From contig NZ_CVTA01000013.1 of assembly GCF_001050035.1 (NCBI RefSeq), positions 41,886-105,885 of the forward strand: a stretch of 64,000 nt of DNA, written 5' to 3'. The stretch's first letter is position 1. Each line of letters opens with the position of its first letter. The stretch is from Mycolicibacterium komanii (GTDB lineage Bacteria; Actinomycetota; Actinomycetes; Mycobacteriales; Mycobacteriaceae). Below the pieces are notes generated by a model. The model was given only the letters and a program-made list of their open reading frames with translations. It ran no database searches and was not told the DNA's origin. Made by a program: the position numbers and the translations under genes. Positions 43,569 through 52,046 of this stretch are shown here, piece after piece.

Positions 43569-44873
43569 ATGCCGATGGACGTGCGGGGAGCTGTTCAAGG
43601 CGTCGTCGAAACCGTCAAGCCGTTCGCGAAGGCGGCGCATCTGAATCTGTCCGCCGCCGTGCGCACGCGTCGTCGCGGCTACCGCGGCTGGACGGGCGCA
43701 GTCAACACCGACTACGACCCCCTCGACCGCGCAACTGCAGCGCAACCCTTTGATGCTTACCGGGCGCTTCATCGCAGTGGTCGCGTGCACTACAACCCGA
43801 AGCGGGCGACGTGGATTTTGAGTCGGCTTGAAGACGTGCGGGCTGCGCTACGCGATACGGACACGGTCACCAGTGCAGAGGGGGTGACCCGTCTCAAGTT
43901 CACCGCGCCGCTGGCCGTACTGACCGATGGTGCAGAGCACGCTCGGCTGCGCAGGCAGGTGCAGCCCGGGTTCAGCAAAGGCGCCATGGACAGCTGGCAG
44001 GGCATGGTCGACAAGCTGGCCACCGAACTGGTCTCAGAAGTTCTCGACGAGCCAGGTTGTGATGTGGTGCAGCAGTTGGCAATACCGATGCCGATCCGAA
44101 TGATCGCGCAGATTCTCGGTATACCCGAGTGCGACGTCGGCGATTTTCGTCGCTGGTCCGAGGACGGCGTACGCATCATGGATTTCTCCCCGACCCCACA
44201 GGGGATTGTCGGCGCGGCAAAATCCATCGCGTCCATGGCGGCGTTACGTCGCTATTTTCTACAGCAGTTCGCCACGGGCGGCCTCAAAGGTTCCGGCACG
44301 GTATTGGGTCGGCTACTCGCACACAACACCGACGGCAGCCTCACCGACGAACAGCTGTTCTTGATCGCCATCCACCTCTTGATTGCAGGCAATGAAACGA
44401 CCACCAACCTGTTGGGGGGAATGTTCGACACGTTCGCGCGCAACCCCGACCAGTACGACATGGTCCGCTCAAACCCCGACCTCATACCGATGGCAGTTGA
44501 GGAGATGCTGCGGATCACCACGCCGATCCAGAACCTGTACCGCTACACCCGCGCCGACTACGTCGTCGGAGGCGTGACCATACCCACCGGATCGCGGCTG
44601 CTGCTGTCATTCGGAGCGGCAAATCGCGACCCTCTCGCATTCGAGGAGCCCGACGAATATCACGCTGACCGAAATCCAAAGATGCATGTGGCGTTTGGAT
44701 ACGGCGCGCACATGTGTCTTGGTGCACCGCTGGCGAGGATGGAAGCGCATGCGGTTCTGCGCGAGTTGGTGAGCCGGGTTTCCCGCATATCGGCAGTAGG
44801 CGAGACGACCTGGTCGACTAGCTCCTCTCTGCGCGGACCGACGCATCTTCCGATCCAGTTGACCCCCGCGTGA
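43569..44873 (+). CDS. Cytochrome P450
   Basis: 434 residues. I-helix motif LIAGNETTTN (Asn-Glu instead of His-Asp), ExxR in VEEMLRITTP, heme loop FGYGAHMCLGAPLARMEAHA with the Cys near residue 383. AGGAG lies upstream; ATG 43569 or ATG 43575 (better spacing) could start it. Not closely similar to the P450 at 15318. It stands alone between the IS remnant and a convergent lipoprotein gene, with no partner ferredoxin nearby. The substrate is unknown. Confidence 0.92.
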   Translation: MPMDVRGAVQGVVETVKPFAKAAHLNLSAAVRTRRRGYRGWTGAVNTDYDPLDRATAAQPFDAYRALHRSGRVHYNPKRATWILSRLEDVRAALRDTDTVTSAEGVTRLKFTAPLAVLTDGAEHARLRRQVQPGFSKGAMDSWQGMVDKLATELVSEVLDEPGCDVVQQLAIPMPIRMIAQILGIPECDVGDFRRWSEDGVRIMDFSPTPQGIVGAAKSIASMAALRRYFLQQFATGGLKGSGTVLGRLLAHNTDGSLTDEQLFLIAIHLLIAGNETTTNLLGGMFDTFARNPDQYDMVRSNPDLIPMAVEEMLRITTPIQNLYRYTRADYVVGGVTIPTGSRLLLSFGAANRDPLAFEEPDEYHADRNPKMHVAFGYGAHMCLGAPLARMEAHAVLRELVSRVSRISAVGETTWSTSSSLRGPTHLPIQLTPA

Positions 44874-44998
44874 CGGATCGTTTCGGCGGCCTCACGTGCG
44901 CGATCTCCCGGGCGGGCTCACCGCGGAAGAGAAGGTCGGTCTGAACCAACCGCTTGTCCGCGCGGGCGTCTTACGCCTGGCGCCCTAAGGGACTCAGT

Positions 44999-45029
44999 CT
45001 GACACTTCGCGGCGGTGCGAGAGTGTCAG
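44999..45029. terminator. Hairpin at the stop of the AMIN-like lipoprotein gene
   Basis: A perfect 8-bp stem CTGACACT (44999-45006) and AGTGTCAG (45022-45029) with a 15-base loop. It contains the stop codon of the minus-strand lipoprotein gene (45026-45028) and lies about 125 bp after the convergent P450, so it can end transcripts from that side too. The rest of 44874-44998 shows nothing recognisable. Confidence 0.5.
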
Positions 45030-45988
45030 TGTTCGACGTCGACCACCAGGCGCGGTGGATCCGCGAGGACGTCGACGCCGAATGGCGCCTCTCCCCGCAT
45101 TCCGGCAACCCACGTCAGAACGGCCTCGAAGTCGCCCGCCGCCTTGAGCTCCGTAACGGTCGCGGTGTCGCCGGTGACGGTGTCCGGACCGAAGTACGTG
45201 CGCTCACCGCCGACCCATCCGGTAGCCGTCGCGGGCCTGAGGCTGATCTGCAACAACTTGGTCGCGCCCGGTAGCGGGATCTCCTCGCCGGAGGCATCCG
45301 CGTGTGCGGGCAGCGACCGATATCCGACCGTGTATCCGGGCACCCTATCCGTGAACTCGAAGACCAGCCGGTCCGAAAACTCGCGGCGGGCAACCCTCAC
45401 CCCGCTGAGATGTGCGATGGCGCCGGGCCTTTCGTTCTTCACGTCAGACCACCCTCTTGCAGGAGGGGGTGCTGCCGTAGGGCTGGACGTGGGTGCAGGC
45501 GCCTGGTTTCTGCATCTGCCGGTCGCCCGCCGGTAGGCGATGATCTCATCGACCGGTTTGGTCAAGTCGAACGCGAAGTAGCCATCCGGTGCCACCAACC
45601 ACTTCCCGCCTTCGTAAACGACGGTGAACTGGACCGGGTCTCCGTGCGGTTTGGCGCGAATGATCGCCCGCACGTCGCCATCCATCCTCACGCCGGTCAT
45701 CGTGAGCGGTACATCGCCTGCGCCCGTGCCACATTCCCGGCTGAGGATCACGTAATCGGCCTGGCTGATCCCGCCTTGAACCTGAGCGCTCATCATGAGC
45801 CAGGCGCCGTCGAAGTCGCCCGCCGCTTGACGGTCGGCCCACTCCTGCGCGGTCGTGGTCGCCGCCTCGAGTGTTCGGGGATCGTCTCCGGCCAGCAAGG
45901 ACGGCCAGGTCGACGGGTCCGCCAGCTTCGTCCCGCATCCGGTGAGGACCGTCGCCAGTAAGACGATCAGGATCGCGCAGCGACGCAT
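45026..45988 (-). CDS. AMIN-like domain lipoprotein
   Basis: 320 residues. Signal peptide with lipobox VLTGC (Cys 18). The first domain (about 40-155) is NTF2-like (EWADRQAAGDFDGAWLMMSA, VYEGGKWLVAPDGYF). A Pro/Ser/Thr linker follows (QAPAPTSSPTAAPPPARG). The second domain is the mycobacterial AMIN-like fold (RLVFEFTDRVPGYTVGYRSL, GEEIPLPGATKLLQISLRP, DPPRLVVDVEH). AMIN domains bind peptidoglycan or guide envelope complexes; the exact role of this type is unknown. It is convergent with the P450. Confidence 0.8.
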   Translation of the reverse strand: MRRCAILIVLLATVLTGCGTKLADPSTWPSLLAGDDPRTLEAATTTAQEWADRQAAGDFDGAWLMMSAQVQGGISQADYVILSRECGTGAGDVPLTMTGVRMDGDVRAIIRAKPHGDPVQFTVVYEGGKWLVAPDGYFAFDLTKPVDEIIAYRRATGRCRNQAPAPTSSPTAAPPPARGWSDVKNERPGAIAHLSGVRVARREFSDRLVFEFTDRVPGYTVGYRSLPAHADASGEEIPLPGATKLLQISLRPATATGWVGGERTYFGPDTVTGDTATVTELKAAGDFEAVLTWVAGMRGEAPFGVDVLADPPRLVVDVEH

Positions 45989-46022
45989 TCGAGAAGGTTA
46001 GCCGCGACGCGCCCGATGTATG

Positions 46023-46286
46023 TCAGGAGTCGCAGCCGATACCGTCGCCGTCCCTGTCGAGCCCATAGATGTCTTGTCCCACGACTCGCACGAGGCCGTC
46101 GACGTAGGCGGGGCCATTACCGCTTCCACCGGCACAGTCGACGTCTCGAGCAACCGGAACGCAGGCGCCCGAGTAGTTTGGGTCGCAGGACGAACCTTGC
46201 TGCTGGGGCGTTGGTCTCGCGTTCGCGGGTGCGGCGACAGCGAGTCCAACAGCAAAACTAATCGTCATCACCGTCAATTTCCGCAT
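46023..46286 (-). CDS. Secreted excalibur calcium-binding domain protein
   Basis: 87 residues from the ATG giving MRKLTVMTISFAVG. Signal peptide ending near NARP, a short linker, then Cys-containing segments (SSCDPNYSGACVPVARDVDC) and the excalibur signature DRDGDGIGCDS at the C terminus. Excalibur motifs resemble the EF-hand calcium loop and occur on small cell-surface proteins. Located 34 bp upstream of the AMIN-like lipoprotein on the same strand, so they may be co-transcribed. Confidence 0.85.
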   Translation of the reverse strand: MRKLTVMTISFAVGLAVAAPANARPTPQQQGSSCDPNYSGACVPVARDVDCAGGSGNGPAYVDGLVRVVGQDIYGLDRDGDGIGCDS

Positions 46287-46357
46287 GGAGTCATATGGTA
46301 ACGACGGACAACCGTTGCGCAAAGGTTCCAGCCGCCCTGCAGCGGCCCTGTTCGCCT

Positions 46358-47983
46358 CTACCGAACCGGCCGCAGCACGACCGCCCCGGGGACGATCCGC
46401 AGGTAGTCGGACAGCGGGGTGTCGACGACTTTGTTGTCGCTCGACAGCGACGACGCGTTGCGCACCACCGGACCACCCGGCGTGTCGATGAAGATGCCGA
46501 CGTGCGTGACGTCGAGCCCGCCGTCGTCGGCATACGCCCCGATGTAATCGCCGGTGCGCAGCCGGCTCACCACGTCACCGTCGAACTGGTCGCTCGGAAT
46601 ATAGGACACGGTCCGGGGAATTACGGGCAAGCCCGGCAGGTACACACCGCCCGAGTCCTTCTGGTTCAGATTCTTCTGCACCCGAACGGCATTCGGGCTC
46701 AGGTCCGCGGTCACGTCGTTCGCGACCGCGGGCGCGTCGGCGGCCCAGTCGGTGAAGAAGTGTTTCCGATTCTGAAAGTTCACCACGCCGTCCCTGTAGC
46801 GGACCTCCTTCAGCGCGGTGATGAACTCGTCGCGATTGCCCGCCCGCTTCAGCGCCTCGACATAATCCGCCAACGTGAAACAGTCGACCCGGGTCAACTC
46901 GACCACCAGCTGCTCCGGCTCGCTCACCGACCCGATCAGAGTGTTTGCGCCGTAAGGGGTCCCGAGGAAGTTCGCGCCGAACCGGTCGTGACCGGCCGCC
47001 AACATGCGCTCGAGGATCTGCTCACTCTGCTCGGAGATCTGAACATCGGGCGCCGGCTTGTCGTTCGACGCAAGGTAATTCACGACCGGGATCGGTGTCT
47101 CCTCGGCGTATCCGACCGGCAGCAGCACGTCGCCGGCCGTCGTCATGTAGTAGACGTCCCACCGGTGGTATGCGTCGAAGCCGGCGGGATCGGCGGCCAT
47201 CACCGCCGCGTAGTCGTGAATCGCCCGCACGTAATTGTTCGAGTTGTTGTACCGGTACAGCGCGTAGTCGGGGTCGCGCGTGAATCCGTTGGCGGACAGG
47301 TACCGTGCCGCCGCCATGATGCTGTCGCGGGGCGAGTGGATGTCCCCGCCCGCGCCGTAAGCCGCGAACGTCGATGGCATGAACTGCATCGGTCCCTGCG
47401 CACCCGCCGTGCTCACCCCGGACACGCGCCCGAAGGCGGTCTCGACGAGGTTGATCGCCGCCAGATAGTTCCACGGAACGCCGAACTCGGACTCCGCCTG
47501 GCGGTAGTAGTCCATCAGTTCGTTCGCCGGAATGGGCGCGACGATCCGCCACGCGGGCAGCGTGTCCTTCGGTCGGCTCATCACTCCGAGCTCTCGCCGC
47601 GCGTGGACGTTGTGGTCGTACGCCGTCACGAGCTCCGGTGGGATCCGTGGGCGCACCGTCGGATCCCACTCCGGGTGTCGTCCGATGGCCCGGTAGGCCG
47701 CCTGCTGCCGCTGTGCCGCCGCGTTCTTCAGTCCCTCGGTCGACGACGGGTCCCGCAGCGCGCGTTCGTCCGCGACGAGGTCGTCGGCGATGCGCACCGG
47801 ATCGGAGGCCAACTCCCGGCGCGGGGCGTCAGCCGCGGGCGTCGGTGACGGGGGAGCCGGCGCGGCCGTCGTCGTAGAATCCGCGTCGGGACTGTCCGAA
47901 CTCGAGCAGCCCACGGGCGCGAACAAGAACACCGCGGTGCCCGCGGCGGCAATGATTTTGGCGGCGTCGAGACGGGCGTTCAT
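46358..47983 (-). CDS. Lytic transglycosylase fused to DUF1460 amidase-like domain
   Basis: 541 residues. An N-terminal hydrophobic segment ends in PVGC (Cys 26), a weak lipobox. A Ser/Thr/Pro/Ala linker follows. The transglycosylase domain (about 140-300) has the catalytic Glu in AAINLVETAFGR (Glu 181) followed by STAGAQGPMQFMPSTFAAYG. The C-terminal DUF1460 domain (about 330-541) has the nucleophile block RVDCFTLADYVEALK and late DVTHVGIFIDT. The first domain cuts glycan strands and the second, an NlpC/P60-like fold, should cut the stem peptide, so one envelope enzyme could open both parts of peptidoglycan. Confidence 0.85.
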   Translation of the reverse strand: MNARLDAAKIIAAAGTAVFLFAPVGCSSSDSPDADSTTTAAPAPPSPTPAADAPRRELASDPVRIADDLVADERALRDPSSTEGLKNAAAQRQQAAYRAIGRHPEWDPTVRPRIPPELVTAYDHNVHARRELGVMSRPKDTLPAWRIVAPIPANELMDYYRQAESEFGVPWNYLAAINLVETAFGRVSGVSTAGAQGPMQFMPSTFAAYGAGGDIHSPRDSIMAAARYLSANGFTRDPDYALYRYNNSNNYVRAIHDYAAVMAADPAGFDAYHRWDVYYMTTAGDVLLPVGYAEETPIPVVNYLASNDKPAPDVQISEQSEQILERMLAAGHDRFGANFLGTPYGANTLIGSVSEPEQLVVELTRVDCFTLADYVEALKRAGNRDEFITALKEVRYRDGVVNFQNRKHFFTDWAADAPAVANDVTADLSPNAVRVQKNLNQKDSGGVYLPGLPVIPRTVSYIPSDQFDGDVVSRLRTGDYIGAYADDGGLDVTHVGIFIDTPGGPVVRNASSLSSDNKVVDTPLSDYLRIVPGAVVLRPVR

Positions 47984-48033
47984 TGCCGTCGGAGTCTAGC
48001 GCCGCCGGGCGCGCGCCAACCCCGTCAGCGGAT

Positions 48034-48333
48034 TTAGGTGGTCGTGGGCTCAGGGCACAGATACAGGCGCGCACCGGCCACGATGAAGTTCGACAGCGTC
48101 TCGTCCTTGGTCGCGATGTCCAGCTTCTCGGCCACAGCGGTCGAATCGGCGCCGCGCGCGAACTGCGTACACGCGTCGCGGGCGAGGGTGGTCAGGGTGG
48201 TGCAGTCGCCCGTATAACCCACCGAAGTGATGCTGCGGCAGAGGTCGTCCTCGGGTGAAGCGGCAGCTTGTGGTGCGGCCATCAGCAGGCCGACCGCTGC
48301 GATCGAAAGCGCTGTGAGCGCACGCGTAGTCAT
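48034..48333 (-). CDS. Secreted DUF732 protein
   Basis: 99 residues. Signal peptide (LTALSIAAVGLLMAAPQAAA), then the small helical DUF732 domain with four Cys (DDLCRSI, TGDCTTL, RDACTQF, LYLCPEP) that would form two disulfides. The family is typical of mycobacteria, secreted, and without known activity. Divergent from the acyl-CoA dehydrogenase; the 131-bp gap shows no clear operator. Confidence 0.88.
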   Translation of the reverse strand: MTTRALTALSIAAVGLLMAAPQAAASPEDDLCRSITSVGYTGDCTTLTTLARDACTQFARGADSTAVAEKLDIATKDETLSNFIVAGARLYLCPEPTTT

Positions 48334-48464
48334 GTCACGTCCTTCCTAGCGCCCGACTACCCGTTCTGGCTCGGGGGCACGCAGGATCGGATGCATATCG
48401 AGACTACGGCGTTACCGGGGCCGGGATTGCCGCATCGCGTCGCGGGTGGTGACAGACTGCGAGC

Positions 48465-49745
48465 ATGGCGTGGGACTTCAGCACCGAACCGGAATTCCAA
48501 GAGAAGCTCGACTGGGTCAAGCAATTCTGCGAAGAAAAGGTCGAACCACTCGACCACGTGTTTCCGCATGCGGTGCGCATCCCCGATCCGGCGGTCAAGG
48601 CCTACGTCCGAGAACTCCAGCAGGAGGTCAAGGACCAAGGGTTGTGGGCCATATTCCTCGACAGCGAGCTCGGCGGGCCGGGCTTCGGGCAGCTCAAGCT
48701 CGGTCTGCTCAACGAGGTCATCGGCCGCTACCCCGGCGCCCCGCACATGTTCGGCGCGTCGGCGCCCGATACCGGCAACATGGAGATGCTCGCCGCGTAC
48801 GGCACCGAAGAACAAAAGGAGCGGTGGCTCAAACCGCTGCTCAACCAGGACATTTTCTCGGCCTATTCGATGACCGAACCACAGGGCGGCAGCGACCCCA
48901 ACCTGTTCAAGACCCACGCCGTGCGCGACGGCGACGAATGGGTGATCAACGGCGAGAAATGGTTCACCTCGGCCGGTCGCGTCGCCGACATCCTGTTCGT
49001 GATGTGCACCAACGGGATGTTCGTCGTCCCTCGAAAGACGCCCGGCGTGGAGATCATGCCCGAGCCGCGCAACCACAACCACATCAAATACCGCGACGTC
49101 CGGGTGCCGCTCGACCACCTCCTCGGCCCGGAGAACGGCGCAAAAGTGTTGGCGCAGAGACGCCTTGGCGGCGGACGCATCCATCACGCCATGCGCACGA
49201 TCGCGCAGTGCAACCTGGCCTTCGACATGATGTGCGAGCGGGCGCTCAGCCGCGAATCGCACGGCAAAGTGATCTCCGAACACCAGATGGTGCAGGAGAA
49301 GATCGCCGAGTCCTACGCGATGATCAAGATGCTGCGCCTGTTCGTCCTCGAGACGGCGTGGAAGATCGACAACACCTCGACGCAGGAGGCCCGCACCGAG
49401 ATCGCCGCGGTGAAGTTCACGATGGCCAAGGTGCTGCGGGAGGTGTCGTTCAACGCGCTGCACATCCTCGGCTCGCTCGGCACCACCGACCTCACCCCGA
49501 TCCAGGCGATGTACGCCGCGGCCCCGACGATGGGCATCGCCGACGGCGTCGACGAGGTGCACAAGGCCACCGTCGCGCGCCGCGTACTGCGCGACTACCA
49601 GCCGCACGAGGGCGACTTCCCGACGGAGTTCCTGCCTTACAAGCGGGAGCAGGCGCGCGAGAAGATGCAGCCCGTGCTCGACGCCCGCCCCGAACTGGCG
49701 ACCGCCGCCGAGACGTATCAGAAGTATCTGTCGCGGCGCGGCTGA
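48465..49745 (+). CDS. Acyl-CoA dehydrogenase (FadE, ACAD10/11-like)
   Basis: 426 residues, a complete single-unit acyl-CoA dehydrogenase. The N-terminal helical part has VKQFCEEKVEPLDHVFPHAV. The FAD/substrate blocks are YSMTEPQGGSDPNLFKTHAV and WVINGEKWFTSAGRVAD. It continues GRIHHAMRTIAQCNLAFDMM and ends with GIADGVDEVHKATVARRVLR. It oxidises an acyl-CoA to enoyl-CoA. It stands alone, not near other fatty-acid genes, and is followed by a hairpin. The substrate is unknown. Confidence 0.92.
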   Translation: MAWDFSTEPEFQEKLDWVKQFCEEKVEPLDHVFPHAVRIPDPAVKAYVRELQQEVKDQGLWAIFLDSELGGPGFGQLKLGLLNEVIGRYPGAPHMFGASAPDTGNMEMLAAYGTEEQKERWLKPLLNQDIFSAYSMTEPQGGSDPNLFKTHAVRDGDEWVINGEKWFTSAGRVADILFVMCTNGMFVVPRKTPGVEIMPEPRNHNHIKYRDVRVPLDHLLGPENGAKVLAQRRLGGGRIHHAMRTIAQCNLAFDMMCERALSRESHGKVISEHQMVQEKIAESYAMIKMLRLFVLETAWKIDNTSTQEARTEIAAVKFTMAKVLREVSFNALHILGSLGTTDLTPIQAMYAAAPTMGIADGVDEVHKATVARRVLRDYQPHEGDFPTEFLPYKREQAREKMQPVLDARPELATAAETYQKYLSRRG

Positions 49746-49759
49746 CGACCTCCGCCGAG

Positions 49760-49808
49760 CGCACGGTTGTTCGCGGCCGCTCTCGGCCGATGCGTACACA
49801 ACCGTGCG
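49760..49808. terminator. Nested hairpin after the acyl-CoA dehydrogenase
   Basis: Perfect 11-bp outer stem CGCACGGTTGT (49760-49770) with ACAACCGTGCG (49798-49808), enclosing an inner stem CGGCCG-CTCT-CGGCCG (49773-49788). It begins 15 bp after the stop of the acyl-CoA dehydrogenase and ends before the next gene. No T-tract. Best read as a terminator. Confidence 0.6.
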
Positions 49809-49841
49809 GTCGGGGCGGCTGGCCTCGCCTAGGGTGGACGC

Positions 49842-50030
49842 ATGCGCTTCGCCATTGCCCTGCTCGGAGTGATCGTCGCGTTGTTCGGCCTGCTGTTCAC
49901 CCTCCAGGGCTTCGGCGTGGTCGGTGGCAGCCCGATGAGCAACACCACCACGTGGTCGATCCTCGGCCCGATCATCGCGCTGGTCGGTATCGCGCTGGCC
50001 GTCGGCGGGCTTCGCCGTCGCAGGCCTTGA
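49842..50030 (+). CDS. Small two-helix membrane protein
   Basis: 62 residues: two hydrophobic helices (FAIALLGVIVALFGLLFTLQ and SILGPIIALVGIALAVGG) joined by a short polar loop (GSPMSNTTTW) and a basic C-terminal tail RRRRP. No enzyme motif. Similar tiny membrane proteins are conserved among mycobacteria to my memory, but no function is known. It lies between the hairpin at 49.8 kb and the repeat-protein gene; the 217 bp after it (50031-50247) show no recognisable feature apart from the ribosome-binding site at the end. Confidence 0.65.
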   Translation: MRFAIALLGVIVALFGLLFTLQGFGVVGGSPMSNTTTWSILGPIIALVGIALAVGGLRRRRP

Positions 50031-50247
50031 CCCGCCGTTTGCCGAACCTCAACACCATCGAGCTGCCGAGACGGACTTCGCTGTAGCGGCGCGCACTTTG
50101 TGTAACGCCCCGGTCGGCCGAGCGATGAATTCTGTGAGGCCGGAGCGTCGGGGGAGCGCTTGGGGTGGTGCTCGCTTCCGTCTCGGCGACGAACCGTGTC
50201 GCGCGGCGTCAACGCGCCAACCAGGCAAAGAAGGGAGTGGAGGCACG

Positions 50248-51963
50248 ATGGGTGCTCCGCTGGATGATTTCCGTAGGCATTTCCGCAGGCAAGGCATCGC
50301 CGTTCTGGCGACGGGAGCCGTGATCTCGCTGACCGCGCTGACGGCCGGGCTCGCGCCCGCGGTCGCGAAGCCCGGTTCCGACGACAACGTGACGACGGTC
50401 GCGCCGCAACCGAAGGTCAGCGCTCCTGAGCCGGAGGCGCCCGCCGAGCGGCCGACCTCGGCGCGGGAGCCGAAGGGTCCGGCCACCGACGTCGGCCCGC
50501 AAACACAAGCACCTCAGCAGCAAGCGCCTCAGCAGCAAGCGCCTCAGCAGCAAGCACCCCAGCAGCAGGCCCCTCAGCAGCAGGTGCCCCAGACGCAGGA
50601 GCCGGTCGCCGAGCCGCAGCCCGTTGCTCCCGAGCCGGAGCCCGCGCCCGAGCCGGAGCCCGTTGCTCCCGAGCCGCAGACCGTGGCCCCGCCGAAGACC
50701 AGCACCGCGGTCCAGACGGCCGAGCCGTCCACCGCTTCCGAAGAGCCGGCGACCCCGACCGCCGAGCCGTCGACCGCCGCGCGGTCGGCCGCACCGAGGA
50801 CCACCGCCGCCGCGCCGTCGACCAAGCCGGACGGCGACGAAGCCGCTGATCCATCCAAGACGGCGACCTCGTCGGCTGCGCTCGCGCCGGCGTCCGACGC
50901 GCCGACATCGAGCGACAAGGCCGACAAGACCGAGGCGGGGACCACCTCCACCGAGAAGCGCGGTGACGAGTCCGAGACACCGACCGTGTCGATCCAGAAC
51001 GCGTCCAAGGAGATCGAGACGCTGGCGCCGGAGACCCTCGAGGCTCCCGCCGAGGATGTTCAGCTCGCGCGGAACGCGAAGCCGGTTTTCGAGCCGGAGC
51101 CTGCGCCCGCACCCGAGCAGGACGTGGCCGCGTTCAAGCAGTCGGTCGACATGACCCTCGGCCTGAACGGCGCCGAGGCCAGCGCCAGCGCCAAGGTCGA
51201 GCTCGAGGCCAAGCGTGACCGCGACTTCGAGTTGATCAGCAATGTGCGTCAGTGGCGACCGGAGTGGATCGAGTACGACGACTACTACCGCCCCGTGCTG
51301 ATGAACCCGTTCCGGGCACCGGTGCGCATCGTCTACGTCTACGACATGCGCCCGCGCATCGCCTACATCCCGCCGCTGTCGCGGCTGGTGCTCGAGGCGG
51401 CCCAGTTCGCCGCCTACAGCTTCACCGCGGCGGTGCTGAGCCCGGTCGTGGCGGCCGCCAACGTCGTTCAGGCCGTGTCCAACATCGCGGTCGGCACCTT
51501 CCTCGGCGGCGGTTACTTCCCGGGCGCCGGCCTGCCGTTGCCGCCGCCTCCGCCGCCGGTGCTGCGCTACGACAACGTGCCGGTGTTGGTGAACTACTCC
51601 AACGCCCGCTACGAGCCGTTCCGGGTCCGCCAGATCGTCGACGTCGGCGAGGACCGCGTCTACGGCGGGCGCAAGGTGCTGCTCGACGGCGCCACCCCGG
51701 CCTGGGGTGAGTGGACCCAAACCGCAAGCGGCGAACGCCAATTCGAGATTCGCAAGACCCAGCAGTTCCCGGGTCTGAGCGAACCGGCCGAAGCCCCGCT
51801 GCCCGGTGACTACCGGCTGCGCCTGGCGTCGGACGAGTCGTCGACCGGCGGACTCACCGGCAGGGACATCTTCCTGATGGTCTCGGCGGGTGTGATCGGC
51901 ACGCTCGGGTTCGGCGCCATCGGCCTGGCGTTCTTCCTCGGACGTCGGCGGCCCGAACACTGA
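50248..51963 (+). CDS. Secreted Pro/Gln/Ala-rich repeat protein with C-terminal membrane anchor
   Basis: 571 residues from an ATG preceded by GGAGTGGAGG. Signal peptide (IAVLATGAVISLTALTAGLA) cleaved near AVAK. A long low-complexity region (about 35-290) holds five APQQQ repeats, PEPEPAPEPEP runs and Ala/Ser/Thr/Pro stretches. A folded domain (about 300-540) contains DFELISNVRQWRPEWIEYDD and YYRPVLMNPFRAPVRIVYVY. The C terminus has one membrane helix (IFLMVSAGVIGTLGFGAIGL) and the basic end RRRPEH. Probably a cell-wall-spanning protein whose disordered part crosses the peptidoglycan. Family not recognised. Confidence 0.75.
   Translation: MGAPLDDFRRHFRRQGIAVLATGAVISLTALTAGLAPAVAKPGSDDNVTTVAPQPKVSAPEPEAPAERPTSAREPKGPATDVGPQTQAPQQQAPQQQAPQQQAPQQQAPQQQVPQTQEPVAEPQPVAPEPEPAPEPEPVAPEPQTVAPPKTSTAVQTAEPSTASEEPATPTAEPSTAARSAAPRTTAAAPSTKPDGDEAADPSKTATSSAALAPASDAPTSSDKADKTEAGTTSTEKRGDESETPTVSIQNASKEIETLAPETLEAPAEDVQLARNAKPVFEPEPAPAPEQDVAAFKQSVDMTLGLNGAEASASAKVELEAKRDRDFELISNVRQWRPEWIEYDDYYRPVLMNPFRAPVRIVYVYDMRPRIAYIPPLSRLVLEAAQFAAYSFTAAVLSPVVAAANVVQAVSNIAVGTFLGGGYFPGAGLPLPPPPPPVLRYDNVPVLVNYSNARYEPFRVRQIVDVGEDRVYGGRKVLLDGATPAWGEWTQTASGERQFEIRKTQQFPGLSEPAEAPLPGDYRLRLASDESSTGGLTGRDIFLMVSAGVIGTLGFGAIGLAFFLGRRRPEH
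50509..50583 (+). repeat. Five 15-bp coding tandem repeats (APQQQ)
   Basis: Five head-to-tail units of GC(A/G/C)CC(T/C)CAGCAGCA(A/G), followed by a decayed sixth unit (50584-50598). Each unit encodes Ala-Pro-Gln-Gln-Gln inside the secreted repeat protein. Units 2 and 3 are identical, suggesting recent slippage; copy number may differ between strains. Confidence 0.9.
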
Positions 51964-52046
51964 GGGGCCGTCGGCGGACCGGGAAGGGCATCACCGACGT
52001 CCCTACCGCCGTCACACCGCCGTCAATAAAGGTGCATGATGGGGCG

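Noticed and set aside
41565..45030. A phage-type attachment duplication of the tRNA 3' end.
   Set aside because: I found no second copy of GGTTCGAGCCCCGCCCG downstream by eye and no integrase gene in the window, so only an accessory region is claimed.
50509..50598. Regular repeats that could suggest a CRISPR-like array.
   Set aside because: Units are 15 bp, contiguous without spacers, and in frame as Ala-Pro-Gln-Gln-Gln inside a protein gene.
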